DNA of 22,638 bases from an uncultured Wenzhouxiangella sp. GTDB lineage: Bacteria; Pseudomonadota; Gammaproteobacteria; Xanthomonadales; Wenzhouxiangellaceae. Location: contig CALEIM010000079.1 in assembly GCA_937876395.1 (NCBI GenBank), positions 1 to 22,638 of the forward strand. Direction: 5' to 3'. The notes below the pieces were generated by a model. It was given only the letters and a program-made list of their open reading frames with translations, made no database searches and was not told where the DNA came from. This document shows, in pieces, positions 14,331 to 22,638 of this stretch (the stretch's first letter is position 1; the number at the start of each line of letters is the position of its first letter). The position numbers and the translations under genes were made by a program.

Positions 14331-16892
14331 TCAGATGCTTTCATCGTCCGATAATGCGGCGGGGCTGAAACAGTCGTGCCAGGCCGCTGCAATGTCGTCG
14401 GTCAGCCGAGGGTCGTCAAATACATCGGTCTGGCGCTTGAGCCAGTCGAGATGGCGGTGTTCGAGCAGGCGCTGAAAATGTCCGATCAGGGTTTTAGCCT
14501 GCGACGCGCTCAGCCAGCCCATCCGGCCCAGGGCGTCAAGCTGGCCTGCAGTATCGCGATGCTCGATCAGGGCCGGGTGGGCGTGGGCCTGGGTGAGAAT
14601 ACCCAGTTCGGCGATGAACTGAAGATCGGTCAGGGCGCGCTTGAGCGGCGTTTCAGGGCGCTCGCGGCGCTGCCGGTGGCGCACTTCGGCCAGCTCCGCA
14701 GCAATCGGGTCGGGCTGGCGCTTCTGCTGGAGAATACTGCTGCGCAGCGCGTCAAAGGTGTGGCCCAGCGAGGGGTCACCGGCAATAAAGCGCGCCCGGA
14801 TCAGAGCCTGATGCTCCCAGGTCCAGGCCTGGTCGCGCTGGTAGCGCTCAAAGCTGTTGAGGGTGGAGACCAGCAGGCCGGCCCGGCCGTTGGGGCGCAG
14901 GCGGGTGTCGATTTCAAACAGGCGCCCGCCCGGCAGCGGCATCTGCAGGGCGTTGACCAGGCGCTGGACGACGCGTCGCGGCGCAGCAATGTCTTGGTGT
15001 AGAAATACCAGATCCAGGTCGGAATCAAAATGCAGTTGGGCGGCCCCCAGATTGCCATAGGCAATCACCGCAAGACTGCTCGTGCCAATACCGGACAGGA
15101 CCAGCGTCTGATCGACAATCGTTTCGGCCATGCTGCTGAGCTGATGGGCGGCGTCAGCGGCGCTCAGGCGGCCATCCAGCTCGGCCAAAGCGGTGCGCAA
15201 AAAGCCGGTCTGGCGCCAACGCGACAGCGCCCACAGGCTGCTTTCCAGATCGCTCCGGTCGATCTTTGGTGCCGGCGGCAGCTCAAAGCCGTGGACCGGG
15301 TCAAGCAGATCGTCGATCAGCTGCGGTGAGGCGATAATCCACCCGGCCACGCGCTGGCTCAGGTGAAATACCCGAACCAGTCGGGTCAGGGTGGCCGGCC
15401 GCTCATGGAGCAGCGCCAGGTACGCCGAGCGGCGGCTGATCTGTTCGACCAGATGCAGCAGGTCTTCCTGGCCGCTGGTGGCGCTGCCCTGCTGCTGAAT
15501 TTCGGCCAGCAGTTGCGGCATCAGGCGTTCCAGGCGTCGCCGCCCCTCGGCGCTGAGCGCCTGTCGCCCAAGCCGCCGGTGCAGTCCGTGCAGGGTAGCG
15601 GCTGTTTTCTCGGGCTGCCGAAAACCGAGCGTCGTCAGGCGGGCGCTCAGATCGTCAGGCGGCGGCCACAGAGGCAGGCCGGTGGCGCGCTGTTCAGGTT
15701 TACGAAACTGTTCGGCAAACAGTTTGCGGGCTTGAGTGCGATGGTGCTCAATTTCTTCGGCCAGCGCTGGCCAGTCCGGATGGCCCATCAGATGGGCCAG
15801 GCGGATCCGGTCCCCAGCGTCGTCAGGCAACCGCTGCCCCTGGCGGCCGCTCATCGCCTGCAAGCGATTTTCCAGGATGCGCATAAAGCTGTAGGCTTTG
15901 GCAATTTGATCGGCCGGATCGCGGTCAAACAGGCCCTGTTCGCGACAGGCGTCCAGGGCGGGAAGGAAGCCGGTGCGGCGTAGCGCCGGATCGCGCCCCC
16001 CGCGCAGAATCTGCTGACTTTGAACGAGAAACTCCAGCTCTCGAATGCCGCCGGCACCGCGTTTGATGTCCGTGCGCGCAGAGCGCGCCCGGCTGTTGGC
16101 GTCGATGCGGGCGTGCAGGTCGCGCAGGCTGTCGAAAATGCCGTAGTCCAGATAGCGGCGATAGATGAACGGCTGCAGGTTTGCGATCAGGCGCTGGCCG
16201 GTGTCCAGATCTCCGGCGATTGCTGCGGCCTTGAGCCAGGCATAGCGCTCCCAACTGCGGCCTTCGCTCAGGAAATACTGCTCCAGCGCCGGCAGGGACC
16301 AGACCAGAGCCCCGCTTTCCCCAAACGGGCGCAAACGGGTATCGACCACCCACACCCGGCCGGTGGCGGTGACTGTATCGAGCAGGCGAATCAGCTCGCG
16401 CGCGGCTTGTTTGAGCCATTCACCGGCATCCAGGCGGCGCGGGCCGGCACTCTGGCCTGTGCCCTCAAAGGCAAGCACCAGGTCAATGTCGGAATTGAAG
16501 TTGAGCTCGTCGCCGCCCAGCTTGCCCAAACCGAGGATGGCCAGACGAATGGGTTGATCATGCGCATCGAGCAACCGGCCAAAGCGCGCTTCAAGCTGAG
16601 CTTCGGCGGCATTCAGCGCCAGTTCCAGACAGTCTTTGGCCAGAGCCGAAATTTGTTGCCCGATCTCGCTGATGGTGGCCTCGCCGCGCAGGTCACGCCA
16701 CAGAATTGCGACCGAAGCGAGCTGGCGGTAGCGCCGCAGGGCCAACATCGGATCGGAGCGCATGGCCTCGGCGTCCGGCTTTTCAACCGGCCTGTGAGGA
16801 TCAGCGGCCTCGGGAAAGCGTCGCCAGCTTTCAGCGACAAAGGCGCTCAGTCGGGGCAGTTCTTCAGTACTGATCTGGATCGGGCGTTTCAT
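14331..16892 (-). CDS. glnE: Bifunctional glutamine synthetase adenylyltransferase/deadenylase
   Basis: GlnE adenylylates and deadenylylates glutamine synthetase in response to PII and glutamine, setting nitrogen assimilation. With the start MKRPIQISTEELPRL at 16892 it has 853 residues, somewhat short of the E. coli protein (946); upstream in-frame ATGs (16916, 17015) add sequence without family character and reach into the groEL terminator. Two nucleotidyltransferase domains are visible: the deadenylylase domain with GKLGGDELNFNSDIDL (D135, D137) and the adenylylase domain with GNLGAAQLHFDSDLDL (D625, D627). The linker GAGGIRELEFLVQ is conserved. The first ~70 residues are shorter than in relatives. 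It forms a two-gene unit with nfi downstream, and groEL lies upstream on the same strand, separated by a terminator. Confidence 0.95.
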   Translation of the reverse strand: MKRPIQISTEELPRLSAFVAESWRRFPEAADPHRPVEKPDAEAMRSDPMLALRRYRQLASVAILWRDLRGEATISEIGQQISALAKDCLELALNAAEAQLEARFGRLLDAHDQPIRLAILGLGKLGGDELNFNSDIDLVLAFEGTGQSAGPRRLDAGEWLKQAARELIRLLDTVTATGRVWVVDTRLRPFGESGALVWSLPALEQYFLSEGRSWERYAWLKAAAIAGDLDTGQRLIANLQPFIYRRYLDYGIFDSLRDLHARIDANSRARSARTDIKRGAGGIRELEFLVQSQQILRGGRDPALRRTGFLPALDACREQGLFDRDPADQIAKAYSFMRILENRLQAMSGRQGQRLPDDAGDRIRLAHLMGHPDWPALAEEIEHHRTQARKLFAEQFRKPEQRATGLPLWPPPDDLSARLTTLGFRQPEKTAATLHGLHRRLGRQALSAEGRRRLERLMPQLLAEIQQQGSATSGQEDLLHLVEQISRRSAYLALLHERPATLTRLVRVFHLSQRVAGWIIASPQLIDDLLDPVHGFELPPAPKIDRSDLESSLWALSRWRQTGFLRTALAELDGRLSAADAAHQLSSMAETIVDQTLVLSGIGTSSLAVIAYGNLGAAQLHFDSDLDLVFLHQDIAAPRRVVQRLVNALQMPLPGGRLFEIDTRLRPNGRAGLLVSTLNSFERYQRDQAWTWEHQALIRARFIAGDPSLGHTFDALRSSILQQKRQPDPIAAELAEVRHRQRRERPETPLKRALTDLQFIAELGILTQAHAHPALIEHRDTAGQLDALGRMGWLSASQAKTLIGHFQRLLEHRHLDWLKRQTDVFDDPRLTDDIAAAWHDCFSPAALSDDESI

Positions 16893-16967
16893 GCGGACTG
16901 GAGCCTGGCGCACCATCGCTAAGGGAGCTTTGATCCATTCTACGCGGGCGTGGTTCGGCCTGAAACA

Positions 16968-16995
16968 AAAACCCCGGCGCGGAGGCCGGGGTTTT
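16968..16995 (-). terminator. Rho-independent terminator of groESL
   Basis: The stem CCCCGGC (16972-16978) with GCCGGGG (16985-16991) is flanked by A-runs on the left and T-runs on the right, so it can work in either direction. On the minus strand the hairpin is followed by GTTTTTGTTT, about 50 bases past the groEL stop and upstream of glnE. Confidence 0.85.
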
Positions 16996-17043
16996 CGTTG
17001 GGAGTGCCCAAGCACCCCAAAGCAGATTGGAGGTCTGCGGGCT

Positions 17044-18690
<1,647 letters not shown>

Positions 18691-18800
18691 GTGAGGCTGC
18701 TCCTGTTCGCTTGGGTTGGTAGGAGGAATTCGGAGTCGGGGTGCTTGTCACGAAGCGAAGGATCTGAGCCGGGCCGCTGTGCGTCCCGGCCGATTTCGCC

Positions 18801-19088
18801 TTAGGACAGCACGCCCAGGACGTCGGATTCCTTCATGATGATCAGGTCCTGACCGTCGATCTTGACCTCGGTGCCCGACCATTTGCCGAACAGGATGCGG
18901 TCGCCGGCTTTCAGGTCCATGGCGATGTGCTTGCCGTCTTCATCGCGGGCGCCCGGGCCGACCGAGACCACTTCGCCCTCCTGGGGCTTTTCCTTGGCGG
19001 TGTCGGGGATGATGATCCCGCCCTTGGTCTTTTCTTCTTCTTCCACGCGCTTGACGAGCACGCGGTCGCCGAGAGGACGAAACGCCAT
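18801..19088 (-). CDS. groES: Co-chaperonin GroES (HSP10)
   Basis: This 95-residue lid protein caps the GroEL cage. The N-terminus FRPLGDRVLVKRVEEEE, the mobile-loop region KTKGGIIIPDTAKEKPQEGEV and the roof and C-terminal parts are complete. The segment GDRILFGKWSGTEVK is characteristic of alphaproteobacterial GroES; gammaproteobacterial forms usually lack the KWSGTEVK wording. GGAGA at about 19098-19102 is the ribosome binding site. It is the first gene of groESL, transcribed leftward from a region with a CIRCE operator. Together with the groEL N-terminus it places the right part of the window in a different bacterial group from glnE and mnmC. Confidence 0.97.
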   Translation of the reverse strand: MAFRPLGDRVLVKRVEEEEKTKGGIIIPDTAKEKPQEGEVVSVGPGARDEDGKHIAMDLKAGDRILFGKWSGTEVKIDGQDLIIMKESDVLGVLS

Positions 19089-19139
19089 CTGCTTATGTCT
19101 CCGTTTGAACCCAGTAATTTCGCAGACCCGGGCGCGGCT

Positions 19140-19166
19140 TTAGCAGCCATTGACCCCGAGTGCTAA
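19140..19166 (-). promoter_or_regulatory. CIRCE operator (HrcA binding site) of groESL
   Basis: Read on the minus strand, TTAGCACTC (19166-19158), a nine-base spacer and GGCTGCTAA (19148-19140) form the CIRCE inverted repeat. The first half-site is perfect; the second differs from GAGTGCTAA at two positions. Its location 52 bases before groES fits HrcA repression that is relieved when GroEL is occupied by unfolded proteins. Confidence 0.85.
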
Positions 19167-19326
19167 CGGGTGGGCAGTTAGGTGGCGGACCGGCTCCCGT
19201 CAAGGGGTTGGATCGGCGAGCCGTCCCCGATTTTTCACCCTGATCGGGAAATCGGGGTTTCCCTCCACCGCCGGCCGCGCTTTGATGGGCCGGTACACGC
19301 CGCTTCGGCGAGGGGAGGCATTACTG

Positions 19327-20796
19327 ATGATCGATCGCACGCTGCGGGGCGCCAGCCTCGCTGTCCTGGGCTGCGCCGTGCTGGCGCTTGGCGCCTGCGC
19401 GACCACAGGCGGCGCCGGCTCTGCGGACGAGTCGGCTCCGTCGACGAGCGCCGACAACGCCCTGCCGCGCGGTCTGGACGCCGCCGCCAATCCGGATCCC
19501 TACCCCTCGACCTACCAGGCCCTGCCGCGCCGCGACGCCGCCATCGTGGGCGCGACGGTGCTCACCGCCACGGGCCAGCAGTTCCAGAACGGCGTGGTGA
19601 TCATGACCGACGGCCGCGTCGCCGCCGTCGGCGGGCCGGACACCCCGGTCCCGAGCGGCCATCAGGTGATTAACGCCCGCGGCCGCTGGGTGACCCCCGG
19701 CATCATCGACGCGCACAGCCACCTGGGGGTCTACCCCTCGCCCGGCGTACAGGCGCTGTCGGACGGGAACGAGGCGACCAATCCGAACACCGGCCAGGTG
19801 TGGGCCGAGCATTCGCTGTGGCCGCAGGATCCGGGCTTCAACGCCGCCCGTGCGGGCGGGGTGACGACGCTGCTGATCCTGCCCGGCTCCGCCAATCTGA
19901 TCGGCGGCCGCTCGGTGACGGTGCGCAACGTGCCGTCGGTGACCATGCAGGGGATGAAGTTTCCCGGCGCCCCCTACGGCGTGAAGATGGCCTGCGGCGA
20001 GAACCCCAGCCGCGTCTACGGCAACCGCAACCAGAGCCCGGCCACCGGCATGGGCAATGTCGCCGGCTATCGCCGCGCCTTCATCGAAGCCCGCAACTAC
20101 GCCCGGCGCTGGGAGAACTGGCGCGAGAGCGGCGAGGGCGATCCGCCCACCCGCGACCTGCAGCTGGACACCCTGGCCGGCGTCCTGTCGGGCGACATTC
20201 TGGTGCAGAACCACTGCTACCGGGCCGACGAGATGGCGGTAATGCTCGATATCGCCGATGAGTTCGGCTACCGCGTCACGACGTTCCATCACGCGTCGGA
20301 ATCCTACAAGATCGCCGATCTTCTGCGCGAGCACGACGTGTGCAGCGCGACCTGGACCGGCTGGTGGGGCTTCAAGATGGAGGCCCTGGACGGCATCGAG
20401 GAGAACGCCGCCCTGGTGCACGAGGCCGGCGCCTGCGCTGTCATCCACTCCGACGACAGCGTCCTGACCCAGAGGCTGAACCAGGAGGCCGCCGCGGCGC
20501 TGTCCGCCGGCCGCCGCGCCGGGCTGGAGATCAGCGAGGCCGAAGCGATCTCGTGGATCACCTCCAACGCCGCCCGGGCCGTTGGCATCGACGACCAGAC
20601 CGGATCGCTCGAGCCGGGCAAGCGCGCCGACGTCGTGATCTGGTCGGCCGACCCGTTCAGCATCTACGCCCGCGCCGACCAGGTCTTCATCGACGGCGCC
20701 CTCACCTATGATCGCAATGACCCGGCCTATCAGCCGAGGTCTGACTTTGAGCTGGGCCAGCCCGGCCAGCCCAACGCCCTCGGAGGAGCCCGCTGA
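19327..20796 (+). CDS. Lipoprotein amidohydrolase (imidazolonepropionase-like/TIM-barrel hydrolase)
   Basis: The start at ATG 19327 is preceded by AGGGGAGG (19311-19318) and gives a lipoprotein signal with lipobox LGAC (C24), so the 489-residue enzyme should be anchored in the periplasm. It belongs to the metal-dependent amidohydrolase superfamily: GATVLTATGQQFQNGVVIMTDGRVAAVG is the small beta-domain, PGIIDAHSHLG carries the HxH metal ligands H130/H132, further candidate ligands are H296 (VQNHCYR) and H321/H322 (FHHASES), and IHSDDS has D376/D377. SLEPGKRADVVIWSADPF closes the beta-domain. The substrate is unknown; relatives act on peptides or cyclic amides. The TGATG stop/start overlap couples it to the next gene. 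An upstream in-frame ATG at 19150 would cross the CIRCE element and is rejected. The base composition is GC-rich, as in all genes to its right. Confidence 0.9.
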   Translation: MIDRTLRGASLAVLGCAVLALGACATTGGAGSADESAPSTSADNALPRGLDAAANPDPYPSTYQALPRRDAAIVGATVLTATGQQFQNGVVIMTDGRVAAVGGPDTPVPSGHQVINARGRWVTPGIIDAHSHLGVYPSPGVQALSDGNEATNPNTGQVWAEHSLWPQDPGFNAARAGGVTTLLILPGSANLIGGRSVTVRNVPSVTMQGMKFPGAPYGVKMACGENPSRVYGNRNQSPATGMGNVAGYRRAFIEARNYARRWENWRESGEGDPPTRDLQLDTLAGVLSGDILVQNHCYRADEMAVMLDIADEFGYRVTTFHHASESYKIADLLREHDVCSATWTGWWGFKMEALDGIEENAALVHEAGACAVIHSDDSVLTQRLNQEAAAALSAGRRAGLEISEAEAISWITSNAARAVGIDDQTGSLEPGKRADVVIWSADPFSIYARADQVFIDGALTYDRNDPAYQPRSDFELGQPGQPNALGGAR

Positions 20797-22130
20797 TGCG
20801 CCGCCTCATTCTTTCCGTGGTCGCCGCCCTGGCGATGGCCGCGCCCGCCATGGCCCAGACGGTGGCGATCACCAACGGCCGGGTGCTGACCGGGACCAGC
20901 GTGATCGAACGCGGCACGGTGGTGATCCAGAACGGCCGCATCGCCGCCGTCGGCGCGGATGTGTCCGCGCCGGCCGGGGCCGAGATCATTGATGCGTCCG
21001 GCAAGGTGATCGCGCCCGGCTTCGTGGCCGTGGATTCCGGTCTGGGCGGCAGCGAGGTGTCGGCCGTCCGGGACACCAACGACCTGCGCCAGTCCAGCAA
21101 TACGCTGAGTGCGGCGTTCGACCTGTCGTGGGGGCTGGATCCCTGGTCGTTCACCCTGCCGGTTGCGCGTCTGGGCGGCATCACCCGCGCGATCGTCGTT
21201 CCCAACCACCCCGGTTCGAGCGGCGGGCACGCCCACGAACAGGACATGGCCGGCGCCGGCGAAGGCGGCTTCCACGATCCGGGCCTGTTCGCCGGCCAGG
21301 CGGCGGTGATCCACCTGGGCCAGGGCGCCGACATCCTTGTCCAGCCGCGGGTGGCGATGGTCGCCCCGTTCGGAGCGGCCGGGGCGGCCGTGGCCGGCGG
21401 CGCCCGCGGCGCCGAGTACACGCTGTTCAAGGAAACCATGGACGAGGTGCGGCTCTACGCCCGCAACCGCGCCGCCTACAATCGGGGCGACCTGCGCCAG
21501 CTGTCGCTGTCGCGCGCCGACCTTGAGGCGCTTGTCCCCGTGGCCGAGGGACGCATGCCGCTGATCGTCAGCGTGCACCGCGCCCAGGACATCCGGCAGG
21601 TGCTGCGGTTGGCCTCCGAGGAGAACATCGACATCATCCTCGACGGCGCCGAAGAAGGCTGGCTGGTGGCCGGCGAGATCGCGGCGGCGGGCGTTCCCGT
21701 CCTGATCAATCCGCTGGCCAATCTGCCGGGCAGCTTCGAGACCCGGGCCGCGACCATGGAGAACGCCGCGCGCCTGCACGCCGCCGGCGTGGTTATCGCC
21801 ATCAAGGCCAACGAGGGGTCGGTGCACCGGGCGCGCGAGACCCGCTACAACGCCGGCAACGCCGTGGCCAACGGCCTTCCCTATGAGGCGGCGATCGCGG
21901 CGATCACGGCCAATCCGGCCCGCATCTTCGGCCAGGAGCGGTTTGGCCGCATCGCCGTCGGGCAGGATGCGGACGTGGTGGTCTGGTCGGGGGACCCGCT
22001 GGAGCCCCTGTCGCAGCCTGAAGCGATCTATATCCGCGGCCAGGTCCAGCCGATGACGGCCCGGAACCTCGAACTGCGGGACCGCTACCGGCCGGGCGAG
22101 CGGGCCTATCCCCCCGCCTACGGACGCTGA
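20796..22130 (+). CDS. Periplasmic amidohydrolase-family protein lacking the HxH motif
   Basis: This 444-residue protein has a Sec signal (residues 1-20, AMAAPAMA then Q). It has the amidohydrolase beta-domain (AITNGRVLTGTSVIERGTVV, then NGRIAAVGADV) and ends with FGRIAVGQDADVVVWSGDPLE, as in its neighbour. Where the HxH of beta-strand 1 should be, it reads PGFVAVDSGLGG (residues 74-85), so both histidines are replaced (D80, G82). It may be a non-catalytic partner of the upstream lipoprotein or use different ligands. VSVHRAQDI keeps one histidine (strand-5/6 type). ATG 20796 shares its A with the TGA of the preceding gene, and GGAGGAG at 20782-20788 is the ribosome binding site. The pair probably forms a functional unit. 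Confidence 0.85.
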   Translation: MRRLILSVVAALAMAAPAMAQTVAITNGRVLTGTSVIERGTVVIQNGRIAAVGADVSAPAGAEIIDASGKVIAPGFVAVDSGLGGSEVSAVRDTNDLRQSSNTLSAAFDLSWGLDPWSFTLPVARLGGITRAIVVPNHPGSSGGHAHEQDMAGAGEGGFHDPGLFAGQAAVIHLGQGADILVQPRVAMVAPFGAAGAAVAGGARGAEYTLFKETMDEVRLYARNRAAYNRGDLRQLSLSRADLEALVPVAEGRMPLIVSVHRAQDIRQVLRLASEENIDIILDGAEEGWLVAGEIAAAGVPVLINPLANLPGSFETRAATMENAARLHAAGVVIAIKANEGSVHRARETRYNAGNAVANGLPYEAAIAAITANPARIFGQERFGRIAVGQDADVVVWSGDPLEPLSQPEAIYIRGQVQPMTARNLELRDRYRPGERAYPPAYGR

Positions 22131-22143
22131 TAAGGAGCCGGGT

Positions 22144-22620
22144 GTGACCGCACCCGGCTCTTCTTCCATCCGCATATACATCGACGCCGACGCCTGCCCG
22201 GTGAAGGAGGAGGCGTATCGGGTCGCGCGGCGGTACGGCCTGCCGGTGCATGTGGTGGCCAACAGCTTCATCAATACGCCGCGCGATCCGCTGATCGAGC
22301 GGGTTATCGTCGACGCCGGCCCCGACATCGCCGACGACTGGATCGCCGAGCGGGCGGGACCCGGCGGCATAGTGATCACGTCGGACATTCCGCTGGCCGA
22401 CCGCTGCCTGAAGGCGGGGGCGGAGGTGCTGAAGCCGAACGGCCAGCCCTTCACGGCCGACTCGATCGGATCGGCCCTGGCCGGGCGGATGGTCGGCGAG
22501 CACCTGCGCTCGATCGGCGTCGCCACGTCGGGCCCGCCGCCGTTCGGGCCGGCCGACCGGTCGCGGTTCCTGCAGGCGCTGGACGCCGCCGTGGTGCGGG
22601 CGAGGCGCGTCGCACGCTGA
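22144..22620 (+). CDS. YaiI/YqxD family protein (UPF0178, PIN-like)
   Basis: This 158-residue protein begins IRIYIDADACPVKEEAYRVA, the diagnostic N-terminus of the UPF0178 family, followed by VVANSF, VDAGPDIADDWIAE, VITSDIPLADRCL and ADSIGSALAGRM. The acidic residues in DADACP, DAGPDIADD and TSDIPLAD are arranged as in PIN-like nucleases, so an RNA-cleaving role is suspected, but no member that I know of has an established function. The start is GTG at 22144 with AAGGAG at 22132-22137; it lies 13 bases after the amidohydrolase stop, so it is probably in the same transcript. The gene is complete and ends 18 bases before the window edge. Confidence 0.92.
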   Translation: MTAPGSSSIRIYIDADACPVKEEAYRVARRYGLPVHVVANSFINTPRDPLIERVIVDAGPDIADDWIAERAGPGGIVITSDIPLADRCLKAGAEVLKPNGQPFTADSIGSALAGRMVGEHLRSIGVATSGPPPFGPADRSRFLQALDAAVVRARRVAR

Positions 22621-22638
22621 GCGAACGGGAATATCGAC

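Noticed and set aside
16020..16922. 300-residue plus-strand open frame opposite glnE
   Set aside because: Antisense shadow of the deadenylylase domain of glnE.
19321..20448. 375-residue minus-strand open frame opposite the first amidohydrolase
   Set aside because: Same type of high-GC shadow, with no recognisable domain.
20730..22526. 598-residue open frame on the minus strand opposite the amidohydrolases
   Set aside because: High-GC antisense shadow. The plus strand has clear families, signal peptides and ribosome binding sites, and the minus product is low-complexity H/R/G/A-rich.

Overview
The window looks like a composite (metagenome-type) contig rather than one continuous chromosome. 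From about 646 to 18,320 the genes are those of a gammaproteobacterium of the Xanthomonadales/Wenzhouxiangellaceae type: comM/yifB, tRNA-Arg, mnmC, gcvH, nfi, glnE, most of groEL, and two large secreted repeat proteins. From about 18,320 to the right end the sequence is more GC-rich and has alphaproteobacterial (Caulobacterales-like) character: the groEL N-terminus, groES with a CIRCE operator, two secreted amidohydrolases and a YaiI/YqxD-family gene. The apparent switch lies inside the groEL reading frame, in a stretch conserved in both groups. The first ~650 bases are a second patchwork, in which pieces of a cyanophycinase (+), a GH39-like glycosidase (-) and a truncated comM (-) abut without complete genes.

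Layout: 1-165 cyanophycinase fragment; 223-594 glycosidase fragment; 646-1618 comM lacking its C-terminal third; 1619-2141 noncoding with a 20-bp perfect inverted repeat; 2142-6278 a 1378-residue exported protein with two interrupted BACON-like domains, a carboxypeptidase-regulatory-like domain, five choice-of-anchor-D repeats and a CTERM sorting tail; 6420-7352 an LpxL-like acyltransferase relative; 7436-7591 a tRNA-Arg(ACG) transcription unit; 7601-7706 an inverted tRNA T-arm copy, a hairpin and a palindromic operator; 7726-8372 vapBC; 8420-10249 mnmC (-); 10412-12553 a secreted protein with five CxxxxC modules (-); 12737-13253 a MerC-family membrane protein behind a Zur-like box; 13288-13677 gcvH; 13691-16892 nfi and glnE (-); 17044-19088 groEL and groES (-); 19327-22620 two amidohydrolases and a YaiI-family gene in one coupled operon.

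Functionally the central part is mostly housekeeping (tRNA wobble modification, glycine cleavage, DNA repair, control of glutamine synthetase, protein folding) with accessory secreted proteins and one toxin-antitoxin module beside the tRNA. The right end is a periplasmic amidohydrolase pair, in which the second member has lost the HxH metal motif, translated with a PIN-like protein. I see no clearly new defence or mobile system. The most informative observations are the two apparent chimeric joins, the interrupted-domain architecture of the 1378-residue protein, the five-module cysteine protein, the tRNA-adjacent inverted repeat with vapBC, and the likely Zur-controlled MerC gene.
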